Source: Nitronereus sp964503895 (lineage in GTDB: Bacteria; Nitrospirota; Nitrospiria; Nitrospirales; UBA8639). Taken from it: a stretch of DNA of 64,000 bases. The notes beneath the pieces were generated by a model. It made no database searches, was not told where the DNA came from, and worked only from the letters and a program-made list of their open reading frames with translations. This document shows positions 34,093-43,083 of this stretch, one piece after another (positions within the stretch are counted from its first letter, which is position 1; every line of letters starts with the position of its first letter). The stretch is taken from the NCBI GenBank assembly GCA_964503895.1, contig CAZDCF010000003.1, positions 1-64,000 on the forward strand. Direction: 5' to 3'. The translations under genes and the position numbers were made by a program.

Positions 34093-35175
34093 ATGAGCCT
34101 CATCGACCGTTATATATTTAAAGAACTCATTATCCCTTTTACCATTAGCTTGGGGGCTTTGTGTTTCATTGTTTTTACCAAAGAAATGTTAAGGCTTGTG
34201 GAATTATTGGTTTCAAAAGGAATTGGCATTATGGCTGTGCTCAACATTGTTATCCATCTCATGCCTTCCTTCCTTGTTCTAACATTGCCCATTGCGTGCT
34301 TGATATCCACCATAACAGCTTTTAGTCGTCTTTCTTATGACAAAGAACTCGTTGCAATGCGAGCAGCTGGGATGAGTTTACCTCGTATAGCTTTCCCTGT
34401 TTTTATATTTTCGTTTCTCGTTTTTCTCCTTACCATTTACTTCTCGCAATGGGGACAACCTTGGTCAAATGTATCGTTAAAACAAGTAGCCATTAGCTTG
34501 ATCAAAGACCAAATTAGCCTAGCTTTGAATAAAGGGGTTTTCAATGAGCCCACAAAGGGCATGATAGTTTATGTTCCTAAGCCTGAAAAAAGTCAGAAGG
34601 CGAAGGGCATTTTTATTGCCGATCAGCGGGATCCGTCGAAGCCACTCATCATGACAGCAAACACGTTTAGTATGCTCCAAGACCCTAAGCATAAAGAATT
34701 AGGGTTTCGACTTTTCAAGGGCACAATTCATGCCATCCCCAATGATACCAGGCAACATCACCAAGTAACGTTTTCCTCATATGACCTCAAGATGGATCTT
34801 CCTGACAGTCTCAAGGTCATCAAACCCGAACGCCGCAGCTACGACTATCTCATAAACAAACTCAACAAAGAAGGATGGCGTGACTCGAATACCCTCCGTC
34901 GCTTAATGGAGTACTATAAAGATTGGGGATTTCCTGTAGCCACGCTGATCCTAGGAGTATTGGGGGTACCGATCGGAATCGTCTCCAAGCGATCAGAGCG
35001 CATGGGAGGGTTTGCCATAGGAGTTTTGATCATGGTCGGATTTTTCATATTAAATATCGTGGGGGAGTTTCTAGTCACAAAACTTATACTTCACCCATTC
35101 GCTGGTGCTTGGTTTCCTAACATAATTTTGTTATTCATCACCATAATTCTTTTTTATCGAGCCAGCCAGCGCTAA
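34093..35175 (+). CDS. lptF: LPS export ABC permease LptF
   Basis: 360 residues, YjgP/YjgQ family. Six membrane helices in two sets of three around a periplasmic beta-jellyroll (about 130-250). MSLIDRYIFKELIIPF at the start and YDKELVAMRAAGMSLPRI (ATPase coupling helix) are typical. With LptG and LptB it extracts LPS from the inner membrane toward LptC/A/D. It ends immediately before the lptG ATG with no spacer. Confidence 0.93.
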   Translation: MSLIDRYIFKELIIPFTISLGALCFIVFTKEMLRLVELLVSKGIGIMAVLNIVIHLMPSFLVLTLPIACLISTITAFSRLSYDKELVAMRAAGMSLPRIAFPVFIFSFLVFLLTIYFSQWGQPWSNVSLKQVAISLIKDQISLALNKGVFNEPTKGMIVYVPKPEKSQKAKGIFIADQRDPSKPLIMTANTFSMLQDPKHKELGFRLFKGTIHAIPNDTRQHHQVTFSSYDLKMDLPDSLKVIKPERRSYDYLINKLNKEGWRDSNTLRRLMEYYKDWGFPVATLILGVLGVPIGIVSKRSERMGGFAIGVLIMVGFFILNIVGEFLVTKLILHPFAGAWFPNIILLFITIILFYRASQR

Positions 35176-36267
35176 ATGGGTATTCTTTTTTGGTACATTC
35201 TTAGGCATTACGCTAAAATCTTGGTCATGTGCATTACTGGCCTGACCTCTATCTATCTTATTATTGACTTTTTTGAAAATCTCAGAAGATTTTTGCGACA
35301 TGATGCTGAATTCTCCTCTATGCTCATGTATTTCTTCTTTAAAATCCCAGACATTTCCTTTAAGCTCGCTCCATTTGCAGCATTAATGGCCACGCTTTTA
35401 GCCATTGGGCTTTTAAATAAAAATCATGAAATTACCGCCATGCGCAGCTGCGGTTTTAGCCTACTGCGTATTGTTGCCCCATTTCTGTCAGTGGCCGTTC
35501 TTGTAACAGTTTTGCTCTTGGGATGTACCGCGATTTTAATCCCATTAGGCAATGCCAAGGCTGAACAAATTAAAACCGTTGATATTCAAAAAAAACCACA
35601 GCCTCTCGCGTTTAAGGCAAAAAATCTTTGGCTTCGCATTCAGAACAATTCCATCATGAATATCAAAAAAATTTCACCTGATGGGACAATCTTGCACTCG
35701 ATCCTTTTGTATCGCCTAAATTCCGATTTTCAACTTGATCAAGTATTCTCCGCAGATGCCGCAAATTATACGTCCGAAGGTTGGGCAATGAGAACAGTTG
35801 TGCAGCGCACCATGACTCACAATGGACCTGTCAAGATATCTCAACATGACCGCTTACCACTAGAACTGTCCTTAACTCCTGGAGACCTTAAATCCTGGAT
35901 CTTGTTAGAACCTGAACATATGACGCTTGTTCAACTGTGGGACCATATAAAACACCTTAAAAACGAGGGGCATAATGTCGCTGAATTTTTGACTGATTAT
36001 TGGGGAAGAATCTCCTTTTCTTTTGTAACGCTGATCATGTCAATCCTTGGAGTATCTCTTGGCCTTCTTGGCCTAGGCTCAAGAAGGCCCAACGTTACCA
36101 AAAGCATTGGGCAAGCTCTGGGCATTAGTTTTCTTTTTTGGATGAGTCATTCAGTGGGCATTGCGTTAGGTCATAGTGGCGTGCTTCCTCCCATCATTGG
36201 CGGATGGATAGCCTGCCTCATGTTTCTCTCGGTCAGCCTAAATTTATTTCTCAAAGTACGATATTAA
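35176..36267 (+). CDS. lptG: LPS export ABC permease LptG
   Basis: 363 residues, same fold as the gene before it. LRHYAKILVMCITGLTSIYL start, coupling helix NHEITAMRSCGFSLLRI, periplasmic jellyroll in the middle, and C-terminal helices from about 275. The ATG abuts the lptF stop, so the partners are translated together. Confidence 0.92.
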   Translation: MGILFWYILRHYAKILVMCITGLTSIYLIIDFFENLRRFLRHDAEFSSMLMYFFFKIPDISFKLAPFAALMATLLAIGLLNKNHEITAMRSCGFSLLRIVAPFLSVAVLVTVLLLGCTAILIPLGNAKAEQIKTVDIQKKPQPLAFKAKNLWLRIQNNSIMNIKKISPDGTILHSILLYRLNSDFQLDQVFSADAANYTSEGWAMRTVVQRTMTHNGPVKISQHDRLPLELSLTPGDLKSWILLEPEHMTLVQLWDHIKHLKNEGHNVAEFLTDYWGRISFSFVTLIMSILGVSLGLLGLGSRRPNVTKSIGQALGISFLFWMSHSVGIALGHSGVLPPIIGGWIACLMFLSVSLNLFLKVRY

Positions 36268-36330
36268 TCATAGATTCCGTGAAAGAACCTTCACCATCGA
36301 TCAACGATTCTTGAAAGGCAGCATTCTTAT

Positions 36331-37590
36331 ATGGCACCAAAAGTTGTTGTTACCGGTCTAGGCATTATTACACCTATTGGCACTGGGTTAAACCAATTTT
36401 GGAATGCAGCTATTGAAGGGCATTCTGGGATTTCTAAAATTCCCTCATTTGAAAATCTTCCGATTGATGCGTATCGATCTCGGATCGCCGGACAGATCCA
36501 TGACTTCGATCCACTAGGTTACATTGAAGAAAAGTACGCCTCCCGTGTTGATCGATATGCGCAACTTGGTCTAGTAGCCGCCAAAGAAGCCTTAGAAGAC
36601 GCTGGCGTCCAAATGGAACGGGAAAATCCAGATCGTGTAGGCGTTATGGTTGGTGCCGGAATGGGCGGGATGATGATGGGAGAACGGGAAATCTCCCAGC
36701 TGTATGATACAAAAAAACCCAACCGAGTTCATCCAAACTTTATTCCGACAATTACCTTAAATTCGGCCTCCGGCATTATTGCCATGGCCTCTGGAGCACG
36801 AGGTCCCAATATTACAATTTCCACGGCTTGCTCCTCCAGCATCCATGCTATTGGCCAAGCACTAAACACGATTCGGGCAGGGAAAGCCGATATGATAATT
36901 GCAGCTGGAGCAGATGCAAGCATAACCCCACTTGTTTTCGCGGGTTTTTGTTCTTTGCGGGCACTATCGAGTCGCTATAACGATCATCCTACCCATGCCT
37001 CACGCCCATTTGACCGCGGCCGTGATGGGTTTGTCATGGGTGAAGGCGCCGGGGCATTAATTTTGGAAACTCTGCAGCACGCTAAACGTCGTCGTGCCCG
37101 TATTTACGCGGAAGTGGCTGGTTATGCCTCTACAAGCGAAGCCTATCATATGGTCGTCCCCAAAGAAGATGGTGCTGAAATTGCCAAAACCATGAGATTG
37201 GCTCTGGACGACGCTCAACTTCGTCCGGGGCAAGTTGATTATGTCAATGCCCATGCCACCTCGACCATGGTGGGAGACGAGGTCGAAATTCGCGGACTCC
37301 GTCAAGTATTTAAAAGTCGCGCCAACAAGCTGTTTATCAATGCCACAAAATCTTTGATAGGCCACACTTTGGGCGCGGCAGGTGCCTTGGGTACAATCAC
37401 GTCAATTATGGCTTTAAATACGGGGGTCGTTCACCCCACCCTAAATTTCGAAGATCCAGACCCCGAATGCCAATTAGACGGAATTTCTGGGAAAACCCGA
37501 GAAACTCAACTGAAAGTTGCTATGACGAATGCATTTGGATTTGGTAGTAATAATGGGGTATTAATTTTAAAACGTTTTGCGGCACGATAA
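36331..37590 (+). CDS. fabF: 3-oxoacyl-ACP synthase II
   Basis: 419 residues. Elongates acyl-ACP with malonyl-ACP. Catalytic Cys in ISTACSSSIHA, His in VNAHATSTMVGD, His in KSLIGHTLGAAGALG, plus GFGSNNGVLILKR at the end. Complete. Directly upstream of an acyl carrier protein and lpxD, so it may supply chains for lipid A in particular. Confidence 0.96.
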   Translation: MAPKVVVTGLGIITPIGTGLNQFWNAAIEGHSGISKIPSFENLPIDAYRSRIAGQIHDFDPLGYIEEKYASRVDRYAQLGLVAAKEALEDAGVQMERENPDRVGVMVGAGMGGMMMGEREISQLYDTKKPNRVHPNFIPTITLNSASGIIAMASGARGPNITISTACSSSIHAIGQALNTIRAGKADMIIAAGADASITPLVFAGFCSLRALSSRYNDHPTHASRPFDRGRDGFVMGEGAGALILETLQHAKRRRARIYAEVAGYASTSEAYHMVVPKEDGAEIAKTMRLALDDAQLRPGQVDYVNAHATSTMVGDEVEIRGLRQVFKSRANKLFINATKSLIGHTLGAAGALGTITSIMALNTGVVHPTLNFEDPDPECQLDGISGKTRETQLKVAMTNAFGFGSNNGVLILKRFAAR

Positions 37591-37634
37591 AGTCGCAATC
37601 ATGATTTGATACCACTCCGGAAAGGATAAATGGA

Positions 37635-38135
37635 ATGTCGTTAGAATCAGCAGTTGGGAAACAAATACGAGAAGTCCTAGCCACCTCGCTTCGACGCACT
37701 CCATCCTCAATCAAACCGGAACATTCGCTGAGAGAGGATCTAGGCTTGGATTCCCTGATGACTTTTGAATTGCTCTATGATCTGGAAAAAGCCTTTGACC
37801 TTGAAATTCCAAATGACGATCTTCCTGGGCTTCAAACCCTAGAAGACGTGGTGAAGTACGTGGAAGCACGCGTAAATTCAAGTGAAGTAAAGTCTGAATA
37901 CCCAAATAAAACTCCAACTAAAAACCCCCCTAAGGCCTCTTCAAAACTTTCTGTGGCCAAACCCAAATCCACAAAGCCCACAAAAACCAAAACAACCCCA
38001 ACTTCGACAAAGTCGAGGAAAACCGCGACTTCGGCCAAATCACGTGCTGCCGGGTCTACAACAAAGCGTGCGGCTAGAACAGCTTCATCCAAAACAATTC
38101 AGGTTGCCTCTAAACAAAAAACGAAAAAGAAATGA
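37635..38135 (+). CDS. Acyl carrier protein with a long basic histone-H1-like tail
   Basis: 166 residues. The first 80 are an ACP: helices around LREDLGLDSLMTFELLYDLE with Ser in DSL as the 4'-phosphopantetheine site, then FDLEIPNDDLPGLQTLEDVV. The remaining 80 or so are almost only Lys, Thr, Ser, Ala, Pro and Arg (KPTKTKTTPTSTKSRK and similar), like histone H1 tails. A normal ACP ends near residue 78-85. GGAAAGG upstream. The stop overlaps the lpxD start by 4 bp. Role of the tail unknown; it could bind nucleic acid, acidic lipid or be a regulatory anchor. Confidence 0.9.
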   Translation: MSLESAVGKQIREVLATSLRRTPSSIKPEHSLREDLGLDSLMTFELLYDLEKAFDLEIPNDDLPGLQTLEDVVKYVEARVNSSEVKSEYPNKTPTKNPPKASSKLSVAKPKSTKPTKTKTTPTSTKSRKTATSAKSRAAGSTTKRAARTASSKTIQVASKQKTKKK

Positions 38136-39208
38136 GCAAAAAAAAATCCACGAGTGTGCCTCTGAGGCAATTGGCAGAAGCCATTTCAGCCACACTTCAT
38201 GGCAACGGGGACTTGTTTATTTCTGGAGTCAATAGCCCAGAAGGAGCTCTGCCTGGTCAGTTGGCTTATCTAGCGAATCACCGCCACCTAAATTCAGCCC
38301 AAGCGTCACACGCCTCCGCCTTCATCGTACCAAAGCACTATTCCGAACTTCATACGCCCCAACTCATCGTCCCAAATCCTCAGTATGCCTTTGTAGAGGT
38401 GATCAACCAATTCTTTCCCCAATCCCAACCAGCACGCGGAATTGCCCAGAATATTTGGAAAGGACAAGATGTTCATATTGGCCAGGATGTGTCTATTGGA
38501 CCATTTGTGACTTTAAGTAATCGGGTTCAAATTGGTAATCGGGTCACGATCTACCCAGGAGTATTTCTCGGAGAAAATGTGAAAATTGGTGATGATTCTG
38601 TTCTTTACCCTCGAGTTAGTATCCAAGATCAGTGCGAAGTGCGTAACAACGTTATCATTCATGCTGGAAGTGTAATCGGTAGTGATGGATTCGGCTACGT
38701 TCAATATGAAGGGCAGCATCACAAGATTCCCCAGCGAGGAAAAGTCGTCATTGAGGACCATGTTGAAATTGGAGCAAATGTTACGATTGATCGAGCAACG
38801 TTTGGGACCACCCTCATTAACCAAGGTTGCAAAATAGACAACCAGGTTCAAATCGCTCACAACGTAACCATGGGCGAACATTGTATTGTCGTGGCTCAGG
38901 TCGGAATCGCCGGAAGTACCCGTGTAGGAAAACACGTAATCATCGGAGGGCAAGCAGGTTTAATCGACCACCTGACAATTGGAGATAAAGCAATGATTGC
39001 AGCAGGTTCTGGGATTGAAAAAAATGTGGAGCCCGGAGCGATTATGTCCGGCCGGCCGGCCAAACAACACGAAACATCGTTACGCACACATGTCCTGGTC
39101 CAACGGCTTCCTGAACTTCACCAGAAAGTAGCGGCTCTTGAAAAACGACTAACAGCGTTGGAGTCAAAAAAGAACACCACAAGGAAATCAAATACGAAAA
39201 AACAATAA
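38132..39208 (+). CDS. lpxD: UDP-3-O-acylglucosamine N-acyltransferase
   Basis: 358 residues. Third step of lipid A synthesis. N-terminal LpxD domain (about 1-100, NSPEGALPGQLAYLAN), then a left-handed beta-helix (about 110-300) with catalytic His in NQVQIAHNVTMGEH and IGSDGFGYV. C-terminus is a helix (LHQKVAALEKRLTALESKK) ending in a short Lys/Thr-rich tail. ATGA overlap with the ACP gene indicates coupling to its acyl donor. Confidence 0.95.
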   Translation: MSKKKSTSVPLRQLAEAISATLHGNGDLFISGVNSPEGALPGQLAYLANHRHLNSAQASHASAFIVPKHYSELHTPQLIVPNPQYAFVEVINQFFPQSQPARGIAQNIWKGQDVHIGQDVSIGPFVTLSNRVQIGNRVTIYPGVFLGENVKIGDDSVLYPRVSIQDQCEVRNNVIIHAGSVIGSDGFGYVQYEGQHHKIPQRGKVVIEDHVEIGANVTIDRATFGTTLINQGCKIDNQVQIAHNVTMGEHCIVVAQVGIAGSTRVGKHVIIGGQAGLIDHLTIGDKAMIAAGSGIEKNVEPGAIMSGRPAKQHETSLRTHVLVQRLPELHQKVAALEKRLTALESKKNTTRKSNTKKQ

Positions 39209-39215
39209 CCCTCTT

Positions 39216-39758
39216 TTACTTTTTTCCACCAGGCCCAGTTGGGGGAATCACCTTGTGCCAGGTAAATAATTTTCCCCAAAAAAATCCTGCCCATGGAAGA
39301 AAAAACGCTGCCATATAATCCAAAGAACCAGTGCTATAACTCCAAATTGATAAACCAATCAAGGTCCCGATACCCAAGACATACGCGAGCGGAATAAGCT
39401 TTCGACCGTAGTGCGTAAGCTTCACTTCTGGGGGCGACTTTTTCCCACGCGCTACACTCCTAACCGCTGATGACTTCATTCGAGAAGAAAAAAACTCTGG
39501 GCTTTCACGAAGGATATAACGGTGATACCGTGTTTGTATCCACCCGAATATAATACCCACAAGAATGAGCAATGAGCTTTTTGCAAAAGTCCATTCATCA
39601 TAGGTCTCGATAATCAATTGATAGACTAGGGCCAAAATTCCAATGATCATGGCCAAGAGTCCCATCAAACCAGACGGAAAGAGAACATAAGTTTTGATAT
39701 AGGTCTCGGCCTGTTCAACAACGCTTTCTTTTCGTTTCGCGGTAATTACTTTTCCCAT
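39216..39758 (-). CDS. Unknown four-helix membrane protein
   Basis: 180 residues. Two membrane helices (about 26-48, 59-78), a basic cytoplasmic loop (SSRMKSSAVRSVARGKKSPP), and two more helices (about 121-140, 148-162). It ends in a Gly/Lys tail. No family recognised. Convergent with lpxD, and 33 bp downstream of yacG. Confidence 0.75.
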   Translation of the reverse strand: MGKVITAKRKESVVEQAETYIKTYVLFPSGLMGLLAMIIGILALVYQLIIETYDEWTFAKSSLLILVGIIFGWIQTRYHRYILRESPEFFSSRMKSSAVRSVARGKKSPPEVKLTHYGRKLIPLAYVLGIGTLIGLSIWSYSTGSLDYMAAFFLPWAGFFWGKLFTWHKVIPPTGPGGKK

Positions 39759-39791
39759 AAAAACCCAACTTTAGTATAGGAGAAAATAAGG

Positions 39792-39971
39792 TTAAAATTC
39801 CCGTTGATCCGGAGATACGGAAAAGGGATTTTCTCGATCTTCAGGAACTAGGTATTGTTCAGATGCCCAAGTTCCCAAATCAATCATCTGACATCGCTCG
39901 GAGTAAAATGGCCGAAAGGGACTATCGTTCCACTGAATGCCATGGCGACAAATTGGGCATTTGGATATCAT
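39792..39971 (-). CDS. yacG: YacG-like zinc-ribbon protein (DNA gyrase inhibitor family)
   Basis: 59 residues. The chain reads KCPICRHGIQW, then NDSPFRPFYSERCQMIDLG and WASEQYLVP, clearly the YacG family. YacG binds zinc with four Cys and inhibits gyrase in E. coli. Here the third ligand is Tyr (FRPFYSERC, where relatives have FRPFCS), a one-base change TGC to TAC. An in-frame stop 9 bases upstream fixes the ATG. No ribosome site is visible. A TATAAT ends 8 bases before the ATG, so the message may be leaderless. Confidence 0.88.
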   Translation of the reverse strand: MISKCPICRHGIQWNDSPFRPFYSERCQMIDLGTWASEQYLVPEDRENPFSVSPDQREF

Positions 39972-39979
39972 CGGGCCTG

Positions 39980-40008
39980 ATTATAACAGGCTTGCACACA
40001 GCTTTGAA
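39980..40008 (-). promoter_or_regulatory. Promoter of yacG, probably giving a leaderless mRNA
   Basis: Reverse strand TTCAAA (40008-40003), exact 17-base spacer, perfect TATAAT (39985-39980). Transcription would begin within about 0-3 bases of the yacG ATG at 39971. Confidence 0.55.
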
Positions 40009-40218
40009 CCTGAAAACAATTTTCTTCTTGCCAAAAAACAGTTCCAAATTTTTCGGAACATTACCCGGTGTGCCGCTCTATGCAGAGCCATGGCTTAATA
40101 ATCCGCACACAGGAGAGAAGCCCCAACCTTGCGATTACCTCCTGATTCAGAGTAACGTTGTACACAGAATGTTAAAAACAATTCAGCGGGGATTAAAAAA
40201 GAGGAGTGAGTATTCCAT

Positions 40219-40404
40219 ATGAAAAATGTTCAAATCGTGTTTAATATCCAAGTGCCTGAGCATGTCTCCGAACAAGAAGTCAGCACTCGACTTCATCAAG
40301 TGATAGGTTCTATTCTTGATCAGGAATTTGGATTGCCCGGCAATAGTGCGGACTCCTTCACATCCTCTGTCGATGACCTCGACACTAAAATTGGTCACGC
40401 TTAG
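40219..40404 (+). CDS. Unknown 61-residue protein
   Basis: MKNVQIVFNIQVPEHVSEQE onward, with two amphipathic helices and an acidic end; no cysteine or membrane segment. GAGGAG lies about 12 bases upstream. No family recognised. The rightward frame before it overlaps its start by ATGA, but most of that frame is antisense to yacG; only its last 60 codons or so (from about 40040) could be real. The 39972-40218 stretch otherwise holds just the yacG promoter. Confidence 0.4.
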   Translation: MKNVQIVFNIQVPEHVSEQEVSTRLHQVIGSILDQEFGLPGNSADSFTSSVDDLDTKIGHA

Positions 40405-40720
40405 CCAAGACTTTTACGCTCCCGGTATATAAATTATCAAAGACCCGAAAACAGACATCGGTCTCTGATCATACCTCAACCGCATACAGTCCAGTAGATC
40501 CAGTTTCCGCAGCCAATAGTAGTACCATGGCCTTTCCTCCCTTTTTTAAAGAAACAAACAATTATTGAATAGTGACAGGGTTATTGAATGAAAGGTTCCT
40601 ACACAGCCTAACTTGTAAATCCAACAGAAAATGTGGAAACAAATAAGGCAGAATGAAGAAATCACAAATGAACCAGGTCTTAAAAGAAGATAAGGCTTTG
40701 AGGAATTGCCTTTTGAAAAA
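40405..40720. other. 316-bp gap without a gene
   Basis: AT-rich; no frame with a ribosome site. Weak leftward hairpins are present, for example AGACC/GGGTCT near 40440-40465 and AAGGC/GCCTT near 40695-40715, either of which might help end the purQ transcript, but neither has a strong T run. Confidence 0.3.
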
Positions 40721-41431
40721 CTAAGAAGCCACAGAATCAGTGGCCAACAACGAATTTAGCATTGATCGAAACAACTTAAGGCCATCTTCGTTACCCAACA
40801 CAGATTCTGCACATCGTTCAGGGTGAGGCATCAAACCTAGGACGTTACCATCGGCATTTCGTATGCCAGCGATGTTGTCCAAGGATCCATTCGGATTGGC
40901 CTTCGACGTGACTCGGCCATCAGGAGTACAGTAACGAAACACAATCTGAGCATTGGCCTGTAGTGAAGAAAGGGTAACAGGGTCAGTATAATAATTCCCT
41001 TCGGCATGGGCTATAGGGAGTTTAAGAATTTGTCCAGACTTGCAGGCATTAGTAAAGGGAGTAGCGGCGTTTTCAACTTTCACGTAAACATCGTCACAAA
41101 TAAACGACAAGTCACGATTGCGCATCATGGCACCGGGTAATAACCCAACTTCAAGCAAAATTTGAAAGCCATTACAGATGCCCAGCACAAGCCCTCCTTT
41201 GCCAGCAAATACTTTTAGAGCTTCCATGATGTGAGAAAACTTGGCAATAGCCCCGGTTCGCAAGTAATCCCCATAAGAAAAACCACCCGGAACAATCACA
41301 GCATCCACGCTATCGAGAGAAGTATCTTGGTGCCAGATTAATCGAACGTCCTGCTGAATGCCTTCCGCCACGGCATAGACACAGTCATAATCACAGTTAG
41401 ATCCGGGAAATACGAGAACACCGAAATTCAT
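40721..41431 (-). CDS. purQ: Phosphoribosylformylglycinamidine synthase, glutaminase subunit
   Basis: 236 residues, class I amidotransferase. Supplies ammonia to PurL for FGAM formation. Nucleophile Cys in LGICNGFQILLE, His-Glu pair in MPHPERCAE, and PGSNCDYD at the start. Works with PurS and a separate small-type PurL, which is not in this window. 5 bp downstream of purS. Confidence 0.97.
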   Translation of the reverse strand: MNFGVLVFPGSNCDYDCVYAVAEGIQQDVRLIWHQDTSLDSVDAVIVPGGFSYGDYLRTGAIAKFSHIMEALKVFAGKGGLVLGICNGFQILLEVGLLPGAMMRNRDLSFICDDVYVKVENAATPFTNACKSGQILKLPIAHAEGNYYTDPVTLSSLQANAQIVFRYCTPDGRVTSKANPNGSLDNIAGIRNADGNVLGLMPHPERCAESVLGNEDGLKLFRSMLNSLLATDSVAS

Positions 41432-41436
41432 AAGAA

Positions 41437-41679
41437 TTACTTCACCAATTCGAACCGATAATCTTCAATAACCGTGTTAGCTAACAATTTTTCGCACATG
41501 GCCTTCAATTGTAATTCAGCTTGATTTTGATCAGTATCTTCTAGTTCGACTTCGAGAAATTTTCCTACCCGTACATCATTAACCGATGAAAATCCAAGAG
41601 TTGCCAAGGATTGTTGAATCGCACGACCTTGTGGATCTAGAATCCCGGATTTCAGGGTCACATGAATTTTTGCTTTCAT
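41437..41679 (-). CDS. purS: Phosphoribosylformylglycinamidine synthase subunit PurS
   Basis: 80 residues, normal length. KAKIHVTLKSGILDPQGRAI and VNDVRVGKFLEVEL are the PurS pattern. It bridges PurQ and PurL in the three-part FGAM synthase. Overlaps the purB stop by 4 bp. Confidence 0.97.
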   Translation of the reverse strand: MKAKIHVTLKSGILDPQGRAIQQSLATLGFSSVNDVRVGKFLEVELEDTDQNQAELQLKAMCEKLLANTVIEDYRFELVK

Positions 41680-43025
41680 GATTTACCCGCGTTTTTTTTG
41701 TGTATTGATTTAGGCTTTTTAGCAATTGATATTGCACCGAACACTCGTCGATACACTTGCGGCAAATGCTTTATATATATTCCTGGATCAAAACAAGCCT
41801 GAATTTCCGAAATCTTTAACTTTCGACTTATAAACGGATCCCTTGTCACTAATTCCTCAAAATTTCCATGTCCTTCCCACGCCTTCATAGCATTTCGTTG
41901 CACCGCTTCATATGCGGCTTTCCGTTCGGCGCCCCGCTCCACTAAAACCAATAGAAGCCGCTGGGAATAGACTAAACCGCCGGTCAGGTTTAGATTTTTC
42001 AACATACGATCTGGATACACGACCAAATTCTTTAGCAAATTGGCGAGACGAACAAGCATGTAGTCAATTAAAATAATGCTATCAGGAAAAATGATGCGCT
42101 CAACCGAAGAATGACTAATATCCCGCTCATGCCAAAGCGCGACATTTTCAAGAGCAGCGAGACTGTTGCTGCGAATGATCCTGGCCAAACCACATAGGTT
42201 CTCGGACCCAACAGGGTTTCGTTTGTGAGGCATGGCCGAGGAACCCTTTTGTCCAACGCTAAAATATTCCTCCGCTTCTAACACCTCCGTCCGCTGAAGA
42301 TGGCGAATCTCCGTCGCCACTTTTTCAATGCTAGCTGCTAGTAAGGCCAAAGCCGTGAGATACGCAGCATGGCGGTCTCGCTGGACCACCTGGTTAGAAA
42401 TCGGAGCTGGTTTTAATCCCAGCTTTTTGCAAACTATGGACTCGACTCTCGGAGGGAGGTGCGCAAACGTGCCCATGGCGCCCGAAAGTTTTCCAACGGC
42501 AATATCCTCATCTGCAGCAATCAACCGTTTCCGATGACGTTTAAATTCTTCAAACCACAGTGCAAACTTCGCCCCTAACGACATAGGTTCACCATGAATA
42601 CCATGGGATCGCCCAACCATGACAGTCTCTTGGTGCTCAAAAGCCCGCCGCTTTAATACTTCCAACAATTGATCAAGGTCTTGGAGAATGATAATGCCGG
42701 ATTCCACTAGTTGGAGGGCGAGCCCAGTGTCTAACACATCCGATGAGGTTAATCCTGCATGAATATACCGTGCCTTGGGTCCAGCCTGTTCAGCCACGGA
42801 TTCCAAAAAGGCAATGACATCGTGCTTGGTCACCTTTTCAATGGCATCAATCCGATTAGGATCGATCGTAACTTTTCGACGAACGTGAGCGGCAGTACCT
42901 TTGGGTACTTTATTGACTTCTTCCAGCGCTTCACATACCGCCAACTCAACTTCAAGCCATGCTTTATATTTTCGCTGCTGAGTCCAGAGCGCGCCCATTC
43001 GAGGTAAGGTATAACGTTCAATCAT
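41676..43025 (-). CDS. purB: Adenylosuccinate lyase
   Basis: 449 residues from the ATG at 43025 (MIERYTLPRM); an in-frame start 45 bases upstream would add residues unlike the family. Cleaves SAICAR and adenylosuccinate. Seen: TSSDVLDTGLALQL, VGRSHGIHGEPM, and the superfamily signature GSSAMPHKRNP. The last 25 residues are basic. Followed by purS with ATGA overlap. Confidence 0.97.
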   Translation of the reverse strand: MIERYTLPRMGALWTQQRKYKAWLEVELAVCEALEEVNKVPKGTAAHVRRKVTIDPNRIDAIEKVTKHDVIAFLESVAEQAGPKARYIHAGLTSSDVLDTGLALQLVESGIIILQDLDQLLEVLKRRAFEHQETVMVGRSHGIHGEPMSLGAKFALWFEEFKRHRKRLIAADEDIAVGKLSGAMGTFAHLPPRVESIVCKKLGLKPAPISNQVVQRDRHAAYLTALALLAASIEKVATEIRHLQRTEVLEAEEYFSVGQKGSSAMPHKRNPVGSENLCGLARIIRSNSLAALENVALWHERDISHSSVERIIFPDSIILIDYMLVRLANLLKNLVVYPDRMLKNLNLTGGLVYSQRLLLVLVERGAERKAAYEAVQRNAMKAWEGHGNFEELVTRDPFISRKLKISEIQACFDPGIYIKHLPQVYRRVFGAISIAKKPKSIHKKNAGKS

Positions 43026-43083
43026 AAAGATGTTCCATTTGATGTTTTGAGGTGGGGTACGCCTATACAAACGCTGCTATAGA

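Noticed and set aside
39863..40222. Rightward 119-codon frame ahead of the 61-residue gene
   Set aside because: Its first third is antisense to yacG, which is clearly recognised. At most its last part could be coding.
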